From positions 1 through 6,466 of the forward strand of contig CAJOPI010000125.1 of NCBI GenBank assembly GCA_905236275.1: 6,466 nucleotides of DNA, given 5' to 3'. The DNA comes from an uncultured Lachnospiraceae bacterium. GTDB lineage: Bacteria > Bacillota > Clostridia > Lachnospirales > Lachnospiraceae. The position numbers and the translations under genes are program-made. The notes beneath the pieces are model-generated. The model ran no database searches and had not been told where the DNA came from. It saw only the letters and a program-made list of their open reading frames with translations. Below, piece after piece: positions 1-5,318 of the stretch (positions are counted from its first letter, which is position 1; the number at the start of each line of letters is the position of its first letter).

Positions 1-490
1 AGTAGGTACAGCGCTTATTGCAGCCTTCCGCAATCTTCAGAAACTCATAATTTCCGGGAGTTGTTACTGTTCTCTTCCCCGTAAGATAAGTGAGCTTGTC
101 AATACTCTCCTTCTCTACGTGAACCTTTTCTCCCTTCGAAGAAAGAACAGTATCAACGGTTTCGGCAATTTTATCGAAGGCTGTCGTACCCACTATGGCA
201 TCAACCTCCGGAAGCTCTTTCATTATCTCATCCGTATAACGTTCCGCAAGGCAGCCCGCAGCCACGAGACATTTCAGCCTTCCGTTTTCCTTTAAGGAGC
301 CTGCGTCTATAAGAGTCTGGATACTCTCTTCTTTTGCATCTTTGATAAAAGCGCAGGAATTGACGACGATAACCTCAGCCTCAGCCTCGTCGTCAGTAAA
401 TTCATAGCCCTTCTCAGCAAGAAGGGCTATCATCTGTTCCGAATCAACAAGGTTTTTGTCGCATCCGAGCGATATAAAAAGTATTTTCAT
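1..490 (-). CDS. rimO: Ribosomal protein S12 methylthiotransferase RimO, N-terminal part (cut by window edge)
   Basis: My reading of the minus strand from the ATG at 488-490 gives 163 codons, open to the window edge. The protein begins MKILFISLGCDKNLVDSE, the hallmark of the methylthiotransferase N-terminal (UPF0004) domain. Cys10, Cys46 and Cys80 are the expected ligands of the first [4Fe-4S] cluster. The visible part ends in EGCNKRCTY, so two cysteines (157 and 161) of the radical-SAM CxxxCxxC motif are present and the third lies just outside. RimO adds a methylthio group to an aspartate of ribosomal protein S12 in the cytoplasm. The LGCDKN N-terminus and the position next to rpoZ favour RimO over its tRNA-modifying relative MiaB, but the distinguishing C-terminal half is missing. 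The gene starts 13 bp after the rpoZ stop. Its ribosome binding site is poor: TAAGGA abuts the ATG, and an AAAGAG lies further up, so translation may be coupled to rpoZ. No other start would keep Cys10. Confidence 0.93.
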   Translation of the reverse strand, partial: MKILFISLGCDKNLVDSEQMIALLAEKGYEFTDDEAEAEVIVVNSCAFIKDAKEESIQTLIDAGSLKENGRLKCLVAAGCLAERYTDEIMKELPEVDAIVGTTAFDKIAETVDTVLSSKGEKVHVEKESIDKLTYLTGKRTVTTPGNYEFLKIAEGCNKRCTY

Positions 491-503
491 TCCTTAATTC
501 TCT

Positions 504-746
504 TTACTCTTCGTTCTCATTTTTGCTGAGGATGTGGATTTTTCCCTTCCAAAGCTCATCTACCGCAAGGGAAAGGGGCTTTCTTCCGTTTGGGTTAAGC
601 ATGGGAGTGCCGCCGTCGCTAAGCTGACGTGCTCTCTTACTCGTTGCAAGCACGATTGAATAACGGCTGCTGACGATGGGTGCCTCCCCCTCTTTTGCAT
701 CTGAATTTACAACTTCCATAAGGTCTGAATAAGACGGATGTAACAT
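504..746 (-). CDS. rpoZ: DNA-directed RNA polymerase subunit omega
   Basis: An 80-residue protein with the omega signature: the helix SSRYSIVLATSKRARQL (about residues 26-42), followed by KPLSLAVDELWKGKI near the C-terminus. Omega binds the beta-prime subunit and helps assemble and stabilise RNA polymerase; in Firmicutes it is also linked to sigma selection. The length is normal for clostridial omega, which is a little longer than the roughly 67-residue Bacillus protein. The ATG at 744-746 has a strong AGGAGG at 755-760 with 8 bp spacing. Its place downstream of gmk matches the common Firmicute order. Upstream is a 114-bp gap with inverted repeats and a possible promoter, so it may be transcribed both from the yicC promoter and locally. 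rimO follows 13 bp after its stop. Confidence 0.95.
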   Translation of the reverse strand: MLHPSYSDLMEVVNSDAKEGEAPIVSSRYSIVLATSKRARQLSDGGTPMLNPNGRKPLSLAVDELWKGKIHILSKNENEE

Positions 747-766
747 TTATGAATCCTCCTGTATAT

Positions 767-796
767 ATTATAGCAAACGTCATTGACGTTTGCCCA
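767..796 (-). promoter_or_regulatory. Possible internal promoter for rpoZ-rimO
   Basis: On the minus strand a perfect TATAAT (767-772) lies 18 bp downstream of TGGGCA (791-796), which matches four of six bases of the -35 consensus. Initiation would fall near 760, giving a very short leader that begins at or in the AGGAGG (755-760). The spacer is almost wholly occupied by an inverted repeat (773-793). The -10 is convincing and the -35 is weak, so this is a candidate only. Confidence 0.4.
773..793. repeat. Inverted repeat between gmk and rpoZ
   Basis: Perfect 8-bp arms GCAAACGT (773-780) and ACGTTTGC (786-793) are separated by CATTG. Because it sits in the spacer of the candidate rpoZ promoter, it could be a protein-binding dyad. 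As RNA it would form a hairpin just ahead of the rpoZ ribosome binding site. No U-tract follows it on either strand, so it does not look like an ordinary terminator. Confidence 0.7.
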
Positions 797-797
797 T

Positions 798-857
798 TGC
801 GCTGGGTGCAATCCGCTGAAAGCGGCTATTTTCAAAGTGCCCCCAGACGCATCACAT
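798..857 (-). other. Structured intergenic segment after gmk
   Basis: On the minus strand, CTGGG near 842-846 can pair with CCCAG near 801-805. These enclose a small hairpin with arms CCGCT (813-817) and AGCGG (821-825) around a 3-base loop. Together with the neighbouring inverted repeat at 773-793, the whole gmk-rpoZ gap is more GC-rich and more structured than the other gaps here. It could be a dispersed intergenic repeat, an RNA processing site or a leader. I cannot assign it to a known RNA family. Confidence 0.4.
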
Positions 858-860
858 TAA

Positions 861-1481
861 TTAAAGTTCTTTCAGCTCTTTTCTGACTTTGTCAATAAAT
901 TCCTTTTGTCTTAAAGGCATATATTTAGCCGACTGAATGATATTATGCATAATATCCGTACATTTATCGGCATCATCATTTATGACGATAAAATCATATT
1001 TTTCGATACCCTCTGACTCTTCCGAAGCACGCTTCATTCGCCGGGCAATAACCTCGGCGGTCTCCGTACCGCGTCCGACAAGGCGGTTTCTTAAAATTTC
1101 GGCACTGGGCGGCATCACAAAAAGCAGAAGTGCCTCAGGGAATTTTTTCTTTATCTGCATCGCACCCTGAATCTCAATCTCAAGAACAACGTCCTTTCCT
1201 GCTTTTAGCTGATCGCAGACGAATTTCTTCGGTGTCCCGTAGTAATTCCCCACATAGCAGGCATGCTCTAAAAGCTCGTCCCGCTCGATCATGCCCTCGA
1301 ATTCTTCCTTTGTCTTATAAAAATAGCTGATACCTTCCTGCTCTCCCGGCCGCGGACTGCGGGAGGTAGCGGAAACTGACAGCGCATAATTGTCGTGTCC
1401 CGAAAGGAGCTTCTTCATAAGCGTTCCCTTACCTGCTCCCGCAAAGCCTGAAACTACAACAAGTATACCATTTTCTTTCAA
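861..1481 (-). CDS. gmk: Guanylate kinase (TTG start)
   Basis: This 206-residue protein phosphorylates GMP to GDP with ATP, an essential cytoplasmic step of GTP supply and nucleotide salvage. The P-loop SGFAGAGKGT is at residues 11-20 (Lys18 on the phosphates), in place of the commoner GPSGxGK. The GMP site follows: SVSATSRSPRPGE (35-47) with Ser37, Arg41 and Arg44, then Tyr53, Glu72 and Tyr81. The lid region has RLVGRGTET. Length is typical. The start is TTG at 1479-1481: an in-frame TGA lies only three codons upstream, and the next ATG (residue 22) is beyond the P-loop. GAGGTGAT sits just ahead as the ribosome binding site. The gene lies 31 bp after remA in the conserved yicC-remA-gmk-rpoZ order. 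Confidence 0.96.
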   Translation of the reverse strand: MKENGILVVVSGFAGAGKGTLMKKLLSGHDNYALSVSATSRSPRPGEQEGISYFYKTKEEFEGMIERDELLEHACYVGNYYGTPKKFVCDQLKAGKDVVLEIEIQGAMQIKKKFPEALLLFVMPPSAEILRNRLVGRGTETAEVIARRMKRASEESEGIEKYDFIVINDDADKCTDIMHNIIQSAKYMPLRQKEFIDKVRKELKEL

Positions 1482-1512
1482 AGCAAATCACCTCAAACAA
1501 CAGTCAAAAATT

Positions 1513-1758
1513 TTATTTTTCTTTATTCTTGAATCTTTCTACAAGTGTCTCCGGTGTCAGAGCGGAAAATACGACCTTTCCGCCTTCCATGATGAGACAG
1601 GACTGTACCTTTCTCCCATGTGTGGCATCAATCGCCGTCCCTTCTTTTTTTGCCGTCTGCATAAGCCTTTTGGCCGGAGCGGAATCACTCATAATGATCG
1701 CGATAATTTTTTCCCCGTTAACAATATTTCCAAATCCCACATTTATAAGGTTATTCAA
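1513..1758 (-). CDS. remA: RemA-family regulatory protein (DUF370), TTG start
   Basis: This 81-residue protein matches the RemA/DUF370 family throughout: INVGFGN at the N-terminus (5-11), SDSAPAKR (24-31), DATHGRK (44-50) and a PETLVERF C-terminal helix. In Bacillus subtilis RemA is an oligomeric DNA-binding protein that activates biofilm-matrix and osmoprotection genes, and basic residues in the HGR loop contact DNA. In Clostridia its targets are largely unstudied, so the matrix role here is by family only. The start is TTG at 1756-1758, overlapping the end of yicC by 8 bp. It is the only start that keeps the conserved INVGFGN, and AGGGAG (1772-1777) lies 13 bp upstream inside yicC, a rather long spacing. 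The overlap suggests translational coupling. The place between yicC and gmk is the same as in Bacillus. Confidence 0.92.
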   Translation of the reverse strand: MNNLINVGFGNIVNGEKIIAIIMSDSAPAKRLMQTAKKEGTAIDATHGRKVQSCLIMEGGKVVFSALTPETLVERFKNKEK

Positions 1759-2629
1759 TATTCTGTATCTGCTCCCTTATCTTCTCTATCGATGTCTTAA
1801 GCTCGATCGCCGCATCACTTGTGGCAAGGTCATTCGCCTTCGAAAGCGTCGTGTTAGCCTCCCTGTTCATCTCCTGTGCGATAAAATCAAGCTTCCTTCC
1901 GATATTTCCGCCATTCATGATCGTCTTCTTCATGGTATCAATATGGCTCTTAAGTCTGACAACTTCCTCATCAACACAAATCTTATCCGCAAAAATAGTA
2001 ACCTCCGTAACTATCCTTGCCTCATCGATTTCGGCATCCTTAAGCATTTCCTGAACACGTGTCCTGAGCCGCTCCCTGTATTCTGCAACCACTCCCGGAG
2101 CTCTCTTCTCGATATAATCAACATCCTTAAGCATATCATCAAGCTTGCCGACTATATCTTTTTCAAGGTTTCTGCCTTCCTCTGATCTCGTCTCGACAAC
2201 CTGTGTCAGTGCCGCCTTTACAGCCTTTTCAAGTCCCTGCCAGAGAATTTCTTCGTCAATGCTTCCGTCCTCCATGGTAAAAACATCCGGAAAACGCGCC
2301 AATGAGGATATCCTTATATCATTATCAAGACCAAATTCCTTACTCATTGTCTTCAGGTGCTCGGCATACTCATGAGCTATGGCACTGTTGTACTTTACCC
2401 TTGCCGTAGTTACCGAATTGTCCTCAAAGGTAATGAACATGTCAACCTTTCCACGCTCAAGATACTGCTTCAGAATGCTTCGGATCGAAGACTCAAAAAG
2501 CGAAAGTGCCTTCGGTATCTTTATATTTGCTTCAAGATACCTGTGATTCACAGTCTTAACCTCGACCGTATAGCGTCTGTCATTTTCAATGATCTCCGCG
2601 CGGCCAAAGCCTGTCATACTTTTTATCAT
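1751..2629 (-). CDS. YicC/YloC-family endoribonuclease
   Basis: A 292-residue protein with the family's N-terminal signature MIKSMTGFGRAE (1-12), then EVKTVNHRYLE (23-33). It ends with the DUF1732 C-terminal domain (about 243-292) containing GRKLDFIAQEMNREANT and SKANDLA. Length is normal. Members (YicC of E. coli, YloC of B. subtilis) have been reported as endoribonucleases that act in RNA decay in the cytoplasm. The middle of the protein is charged and helical. The ATG at 2627-2629 has GAGG five bases upstream. It is the first gene of the operon, read from a strong promoter at 2689-2718, and its last codons overlap the TTG of remA. Confidence 0.94.
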   Translation of the reverse strand: MIKSMTGFGRAEIIENDRRYTVEVKTVNHRYLEANIKIPKALSLFESSIRSILKQYLERGKVDMFITFEDNSVTTARVKYNSAIAHEYAEHLKTMSKEFGLDNDIRISSLARFPDVFTMEDGSIDEEILWQGLEKAVKAALTQVVETRSEEGRNLEKDIVGKLDDMLKDVDYIEKRAPGVVAEYRERLRTRVQEMLKDAEIDEARIVTEVTIFADKICVDEEVVRLKSHIDTMKKTIMNGGNIGRKLDFIAQEMNREANTTLSKANDLATSDAAIELKTSIEKIREQIQNIE

Positions 2630-2688
2630 TTTTTCCTCATTTCCGTCGGGCTTTCCTTCTTAATTGTTATAAGCCCATACAGAATATT

Positions 2689-2718
2689 ATTATACCTCTA
2701 AAACACAATAAGCGTCAA
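2689..2718 (-). promoter_or_regulatory. Sigma-A promoter of the yicC-remA-gmk-rpoZ-rimO operon
   Basis: On the minus strand TTGACG (2713-2718) and a perfect TATAAT (2689-2694) are separated by 18 bp. This would start a transcript near 2682, with a leader of about 53 bases before yicC. AT-rich DNA upstream could act as an UP element. This is the best promoter match in the window for the operon. Confidence 0.82.
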
Positions 2719-2732
2719 ATAAATATGAATAC

Positions 2733-2758
2733 AAAGATTTTTTGCTAATCTTTATTAG
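2733..2758. repeat. Overlapping dyads between the divergent promoters
   Basis: AAAGATT (2733-2739) pairs with AATCTTT (2747-2753) across a 7-base gap. The overlapping CTAAT (2745-2749) pairs with ATTAG (2754-2758) across 4 bases. The two structures exclude each other. They lie about 15 bp upstream of the yicC -35 and about 17 bp before the plus-strand -35, a plausible position for an operator. The DNA is very AT-rich, so short dyads can arise by chance. Confidence 0.4.
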
Positions 2759-2774
2759 TTTTTATCAAAAAATA

Positions 2775-2803
2775 CTGTTTTATTTTATATTTTTTGTTAT
2801 AAT
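2775..2803 (+). promoter_or_regulatory. Extended -10 promoter of the plus-strand gene
   Basis: A perfect extended -10, TGTTATAAT (2795-2803), lies 17 bp after a weak -35, CTGTTT (2775-2780). Transcription would start near 2810 and give a leader of about 37 bases. The TG extension makes up for the poor -35. Confidence 0.75.
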
Positions 2804-2846
2804 ATTACCAAACAAATCGGAGAAAAAATGAAAGGAGTCGTTCTTT

Positions 2847-3176
2847 ATGAAGTATAAGAAAAGAGCTAATCTTATTCTTACCACCGATATGGATACCTTT
2901 GCCATTATCGATGGTGTTGAGTATGGCAGGGGCGTATGCGATACCGTTTACGTTGCCATCCGTCCCGGCATCCAGATTAAATTCTACAACAATAAGAAAA
3001 AAGAAACCGCCCTTTACAAAAATGGTGAACTTGTTGACATAGGAACCCGCGTAAAGATGACCATTGAAGACTTCGGACACCGGCCTTGTCTCACCATAGA
3101 AGGCGGCGAAGACGAGCACTATGGCGTGGTTTCCATCATCGAACAGGACGAGCTTAAACTCGCCAAGGCAACGTAG
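2847..3176 (+). CDS. Hypothetical protein, 109 residues
   Basis: I do not recognise this protein. It is real by its signals: an extended -10 promoter at 2795-2803, AAAGGAG at 2831-2837, a 9-bp spacing and an ATG start. The protein has a basic N-terminus (KYKKR), then alternating hydrophobic and polar stretches that suggest a small beta-rich fold (LILTTDMDTFAIIDGVEY, VYVAIRPGIQIKFYNN, RVKMTIEDFG, YGVVSIIEQDEL). There is no signal peptide, membrane segment or metal-binding cluster; only two cysteines are present (around residues 31 and 82). It is probably cytosolic. It is transcribed divergently from the housekeeping operon, alone, and ends about 10 bp before a hairpin shared with the converging pepT. 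The open frame on the opposite strand (2805-3212) lacks a start signal and begins inside that hairpin, so it is a shadow. Confidence 0.8.
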   Translation: MKYKKRANLILTTDMDTFAIIDGVEYGRGVCDTVYVAIRPGIQIKFYNNKKKETALYKNGELVDIGTRVKMTIEDFGHRPCLTIEGGEDEHYGVVSIIEQDELKLAKAT

Positions 3177-3186
3177 AAACCGACCT

Positions 3187-3233
3187 ACAAATGAGGGCAT
3201 CCACAAAGTCACGTTGTAGATACCCTCATTTGT
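3187..3233. terminator. Hairpin between converging genes, possible bidirectional terminator
   Basis: Arms ACAAATGAGGG (3187-3197) and CCCTCATTTGT (3223-3233) match over 11 bp, and the stem continues inward with two mismatches (3199-3206 with 3214-3221). It lies between the plus-strand gene (stop at 3176) and pepT (stop at 3250). A terminator role fits the location, but no run of Ts follows on either strand, so it may instead stabilise 3' ends or stop transcription with help. Confidence 0.6.
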
Positions 3234-3249
3234 CAGTCAGCTCATTTTA

Positions 3250-4440
3250 CTATAAAATCTTCGCTATCTCTATGATTGCTTCTGCGGATTTCTCCATTTC
3301 CTGAACGGAAGCATATTCAAATCTCCCATGATAGTTGTAACCGCCTGTGCAGAGGTTCGGGCAGGGAACACCTTTATAGGTGAGCATCGCACCATCCGTA
3401 CCGCCTCTTATCGGCTCGCAGGACACTTCCACTCCTATCTTTTCAAACGCTGCTTTTGCATTCTCTATGAGCGACATATTGTCTTTCATATAGGTGACCA
3501 TATTGTAGTACTGGTCTTTCATTTCAAGCTCGAAGCTGCCGGCAGGATACTTTTTATTCATAAATCCGACACTTGCGGTCATGAGTTCCTTTCTCTTCTC
3601 GAATTTCTCACTGTCGTGATCCCTGATGATATATGAAAGTTCGGCATTCTCAACATCCCCCTTCATAGCTTCAAGGAAATAAAATCCCTCATAGCCCTCA
3701 GTATACTCAGGTCTTTCATTAAACGGCAGGAGAGAATGAAATTCCATAGCCATCGTAAGAGCATTGAGCATAACGCCCTTTGCGCTTCCGGGATGCACAC
3801 TGCGTCCATGTATCCTTACATGCGCTTCGGCAGCATTGAAATTCTCATATTCTATGATTCCAAGCTTCCCTCCGTCAACGGTATAAGCCTCTTTCGCCCT
3901 AAAGCCTTCAACATCAAAAAACTCCGTACCTCTGCCGATTTCCTCATCAGGTGTGAATGCAAGCCTTATCTCACGATGCGGAATTTCCGGATGCGCAAGA
4001 AAATATTCTGCCATATTCATTATCTCGGCAACTCCCGCCTTATCATCCGCGCCCAGAAGAGTCGTCCCGTCCGTCGCTATGATGTCTTCACCCAAATGAT
4101 TCAAAAGTTCAGGATAATCTTCAGTCTTAAGTATCTCGTCTTTTCCGTCATAATTCCTGATAATTCTCGGCTTTACATTTGCGCCGCTTACTGCCGGAGA
4201 AGTATCCATATGCGCTATGAAGCCGATTGCAGGCTGTACGCCCGGAACACACGCATATACATAACAGTGCTCCCTGTCATAGTTAATCTCCGAAGCACCC
4301 ATTTCTTCAAGCTCCCTCACAAGAAGCTCTGCCAGATCATGCTGTTTTGCCGTAGACGGAGAAGAACCGCTCTCCTCATCAGACTGGGTATCAATCCTCA
4401 CATAGTTTAAAAATCTGTCAATTAATTTCTGATTTTCCAT
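3250..4440 (-). CDS. pepT: Peptidase T (tripeptide aminopeptidase)
   Basis: This 396-residue M20B-family zinc aminopeptidase removes the N-terminal residue from tripeptides in the cytoplasm. All the expected metal and catalytic residues are visible: His77 and Asp79 in AHMDTSP, Asp132 in GADDKAG, Glu166 and Glu167 in TPDEEIG, Asp189 in YTVDGG and His371 in NYHG. The dimerisation domain between about 200 and 310 includes HGRSVHPGSAKG, and RGGTDG (345-350) closes the substrate site. The E. coli enzyme has 408 residues, so length is normal and nothing is missing. The ATG at 4438-4440 has AGAAAGG about 8 bp upstream. It begins 24 bp after the stop of the DUF218 gene, so the two are probably co-transcribed. 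It ends facing the plus-strand gene, with a hairpin between. Confidence 0.96.
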   Translation of the reverse strand: MENQKLIDRFLNYVRIDTQSDEESGSSPSTAKQHDLAELLVRELEEMGASEINYDREHCYVYACVPGVQPAIGFIAHMDTSPAVSGANVKPRIIRNYDGKDEILKTEDYPELLNHLGEDIIATDGTTLLGADDKAGVAEIMNMAEYFLAHPEIPHREIRLAFTPDEEIGRGTEFFDVEGFRAKEAYTVDGGKLGIIEYENFNAAEAHVRIHGRSVHPGSAKGVMLNALTMAMEFHSLLPFNERPEYTEGYEGFYFLEAMKGDVENAELSYIIRDHDSEKFEKRKELMTASVGFMNKKYPAGSFELEMKDQYYNMVTYMKDNMSLIENAKAAFEKIGVEVSCEPIRGGTDGAMLTYKGVPCPNLCTGGYNYHGRFEYASVQEMEKSAEAIIEIAKIL

Positions 4441-4464
4441 TTTTAATGCCTTTCTTAAATTTTT

Positions 4465-5235
4465 TCACAAATCTCCATTCAGGTAATCCCTTATTATCCC
4501 AAAGGTTTCCCTAAGCATATTATTCGGAAGATAAAGCGGCTGCATATAAGCAGCTATTCCATAGATTTCATCCTCCGTAACCTTCTTTGCAATTCCCATC
4601 CCCCTGTACAGGTGAAAGTTATTGGTCACTATACCGATACGCAGCTTTTTACTTCCCTCTTCATCAATCAGCAAAAACGAATTTCTGATGTTTCCGACCG
4701 TATCGACCGACTTCGACTCTACGATTATCCTGTCTTCACTAAGCCCTTTAGAAAGAAGATAGTCCCTTCCGCCTTCTCCCTCAGACTGCAATTCATTAGT
4801 ACCTTTTCCTCCGCTGATTATACAGACGGTATTTTCATTTTCCATAAGGTACTCATAAGCCTTGTCAAGCCTGTATTTATAAACGATGCTCGGACCGCTG
4901 CTCCTCATCTGTGCACCAAGCACTATTATATAATCCAGATTTTCCGTTCCTTTGTCAAAAAAATGTGTAAAAATCGCTCCCTGACAGACGATGAAAACAG
5001 CTATGGAAATTCCCGCTGCCGTACCTATAAGCTGTCTCGCAAGAAGCGGCAGACTGCTCCACCTGTCACCGTCCAGTAGCCATGCAAACAATATAAATAC
5101 CGCCGCAAGCGCAATCCACATAAGAAACGAAAAGGTCCCGCTCCTTACAAGGAGGACTATCCCCGAATAAATCAGACAGACAATCGAGGCTATAAGCAAA
5201 GCCATTGACAATTTTGACTCAAATATCATCTTCAT
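4465..5235 (-). CDS. DUF218/YdcF-family membrane protein
   Basis: My preferred ATG at 5233-5235 gives 256 residues; a GTG at 5245-5247 would add four. I prefer the ATG because AAGG (5247-5250) lies 11 bp before it, whereas the same bases overlap the GTG. Three hydrophobic segments (about residues 8-30, 36-54 and 67-90) anchor the N-terminus in the membrane. The DUF218 domain follows: LDYIIVLGAQM, then SGPSIVYKYRLDKA, ISGGKG, ESKSVDTVGN and VTNNFHLYR, in the order typical of YdcF and SanA. Members are linked to envelope functions, with a possible nucleotide or sugar-nucleotide ligand; the substrate is unknown. The domain probably faces outward, but topology cannot be read with certainty. The upstream gene ends in a terminator at 5267-5307, and I see no good promoter between that and this start. 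Confidence 0.88.
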   Translation of the reverse strand: MKMIFESKLSMALLIASIVCLIYSGIVLLVRSGTFSFLMWIALAAVFILFAWLLDGDRWSSLPLLARQLIGTAAGISIAVFIVCQGAIFTHFFDKGTENLDYIIVLGAQMRSSGPSIVYKYRLDKAYEYLMENENTVCIISGGKGTNELQSEGEGGRDYLLSKGLSEDRIIVESKSVDTVGNIRNSFLLIDEEGSKKLRIGIVTNNFHLYRGMGIAKKVTEDEIYGIAAYMQPLYLPNNMLRETFGIIRDYLNGDL

Positions 5236-5266
5236 AATCTCACGCACCTTAAGAACTGTTCGCTGC

Positions 5267-5307
5267 GAAAAGTAAACAGGTCGAAATACTCTCTGATTTC
5301 GACCTGT
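5267..5307 (-). terminator. Intrinsic terminator of the LRR-protein gene
   Basis: A perfect 12-bp stem (ACAGGTCGAAAT on the minus strand, 5296-5307, with its complement at 5276-5287) encloses an 8-base loop. It is followed on the minus strand by the T-rich TTACTTTTC. It begins 12 bp after the stop codon at 5319. The stem sequence is also present on the plus strand, but no T-run follows there. Confidence 0.85.
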
Positions 5308-5318
5308 CTTAATCGCTG

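Noticed and set aside
747..860. Riboswitch or tRNA in the gmk-rpoZ gap
   Set aside because: The segment is too short and has no known aptamer core or tRNA-like cloverleaf that I can recognise.
1529..2185. 218-residue plus-strand open frame across remA and yicC
   Set aside because: It is antisense to two well-conserved genes and has no start signal of its own.
2805..3212. 135-residue open frame on the minus strand opposite the 109-residue gene
   Set aside because: It has no ribosome binding site, begins inside the convergent hairpin, and runs opposite a gene with a clear promoter and start.
3736..4410. 224-residue plus-strand open frame opposite pepT
   Set aside because: pepT is complete with all catalytic residues; this frame is rich in Arg, Cys and His in the pattern of a shadow frame and has no promoter or ribosome binding site.
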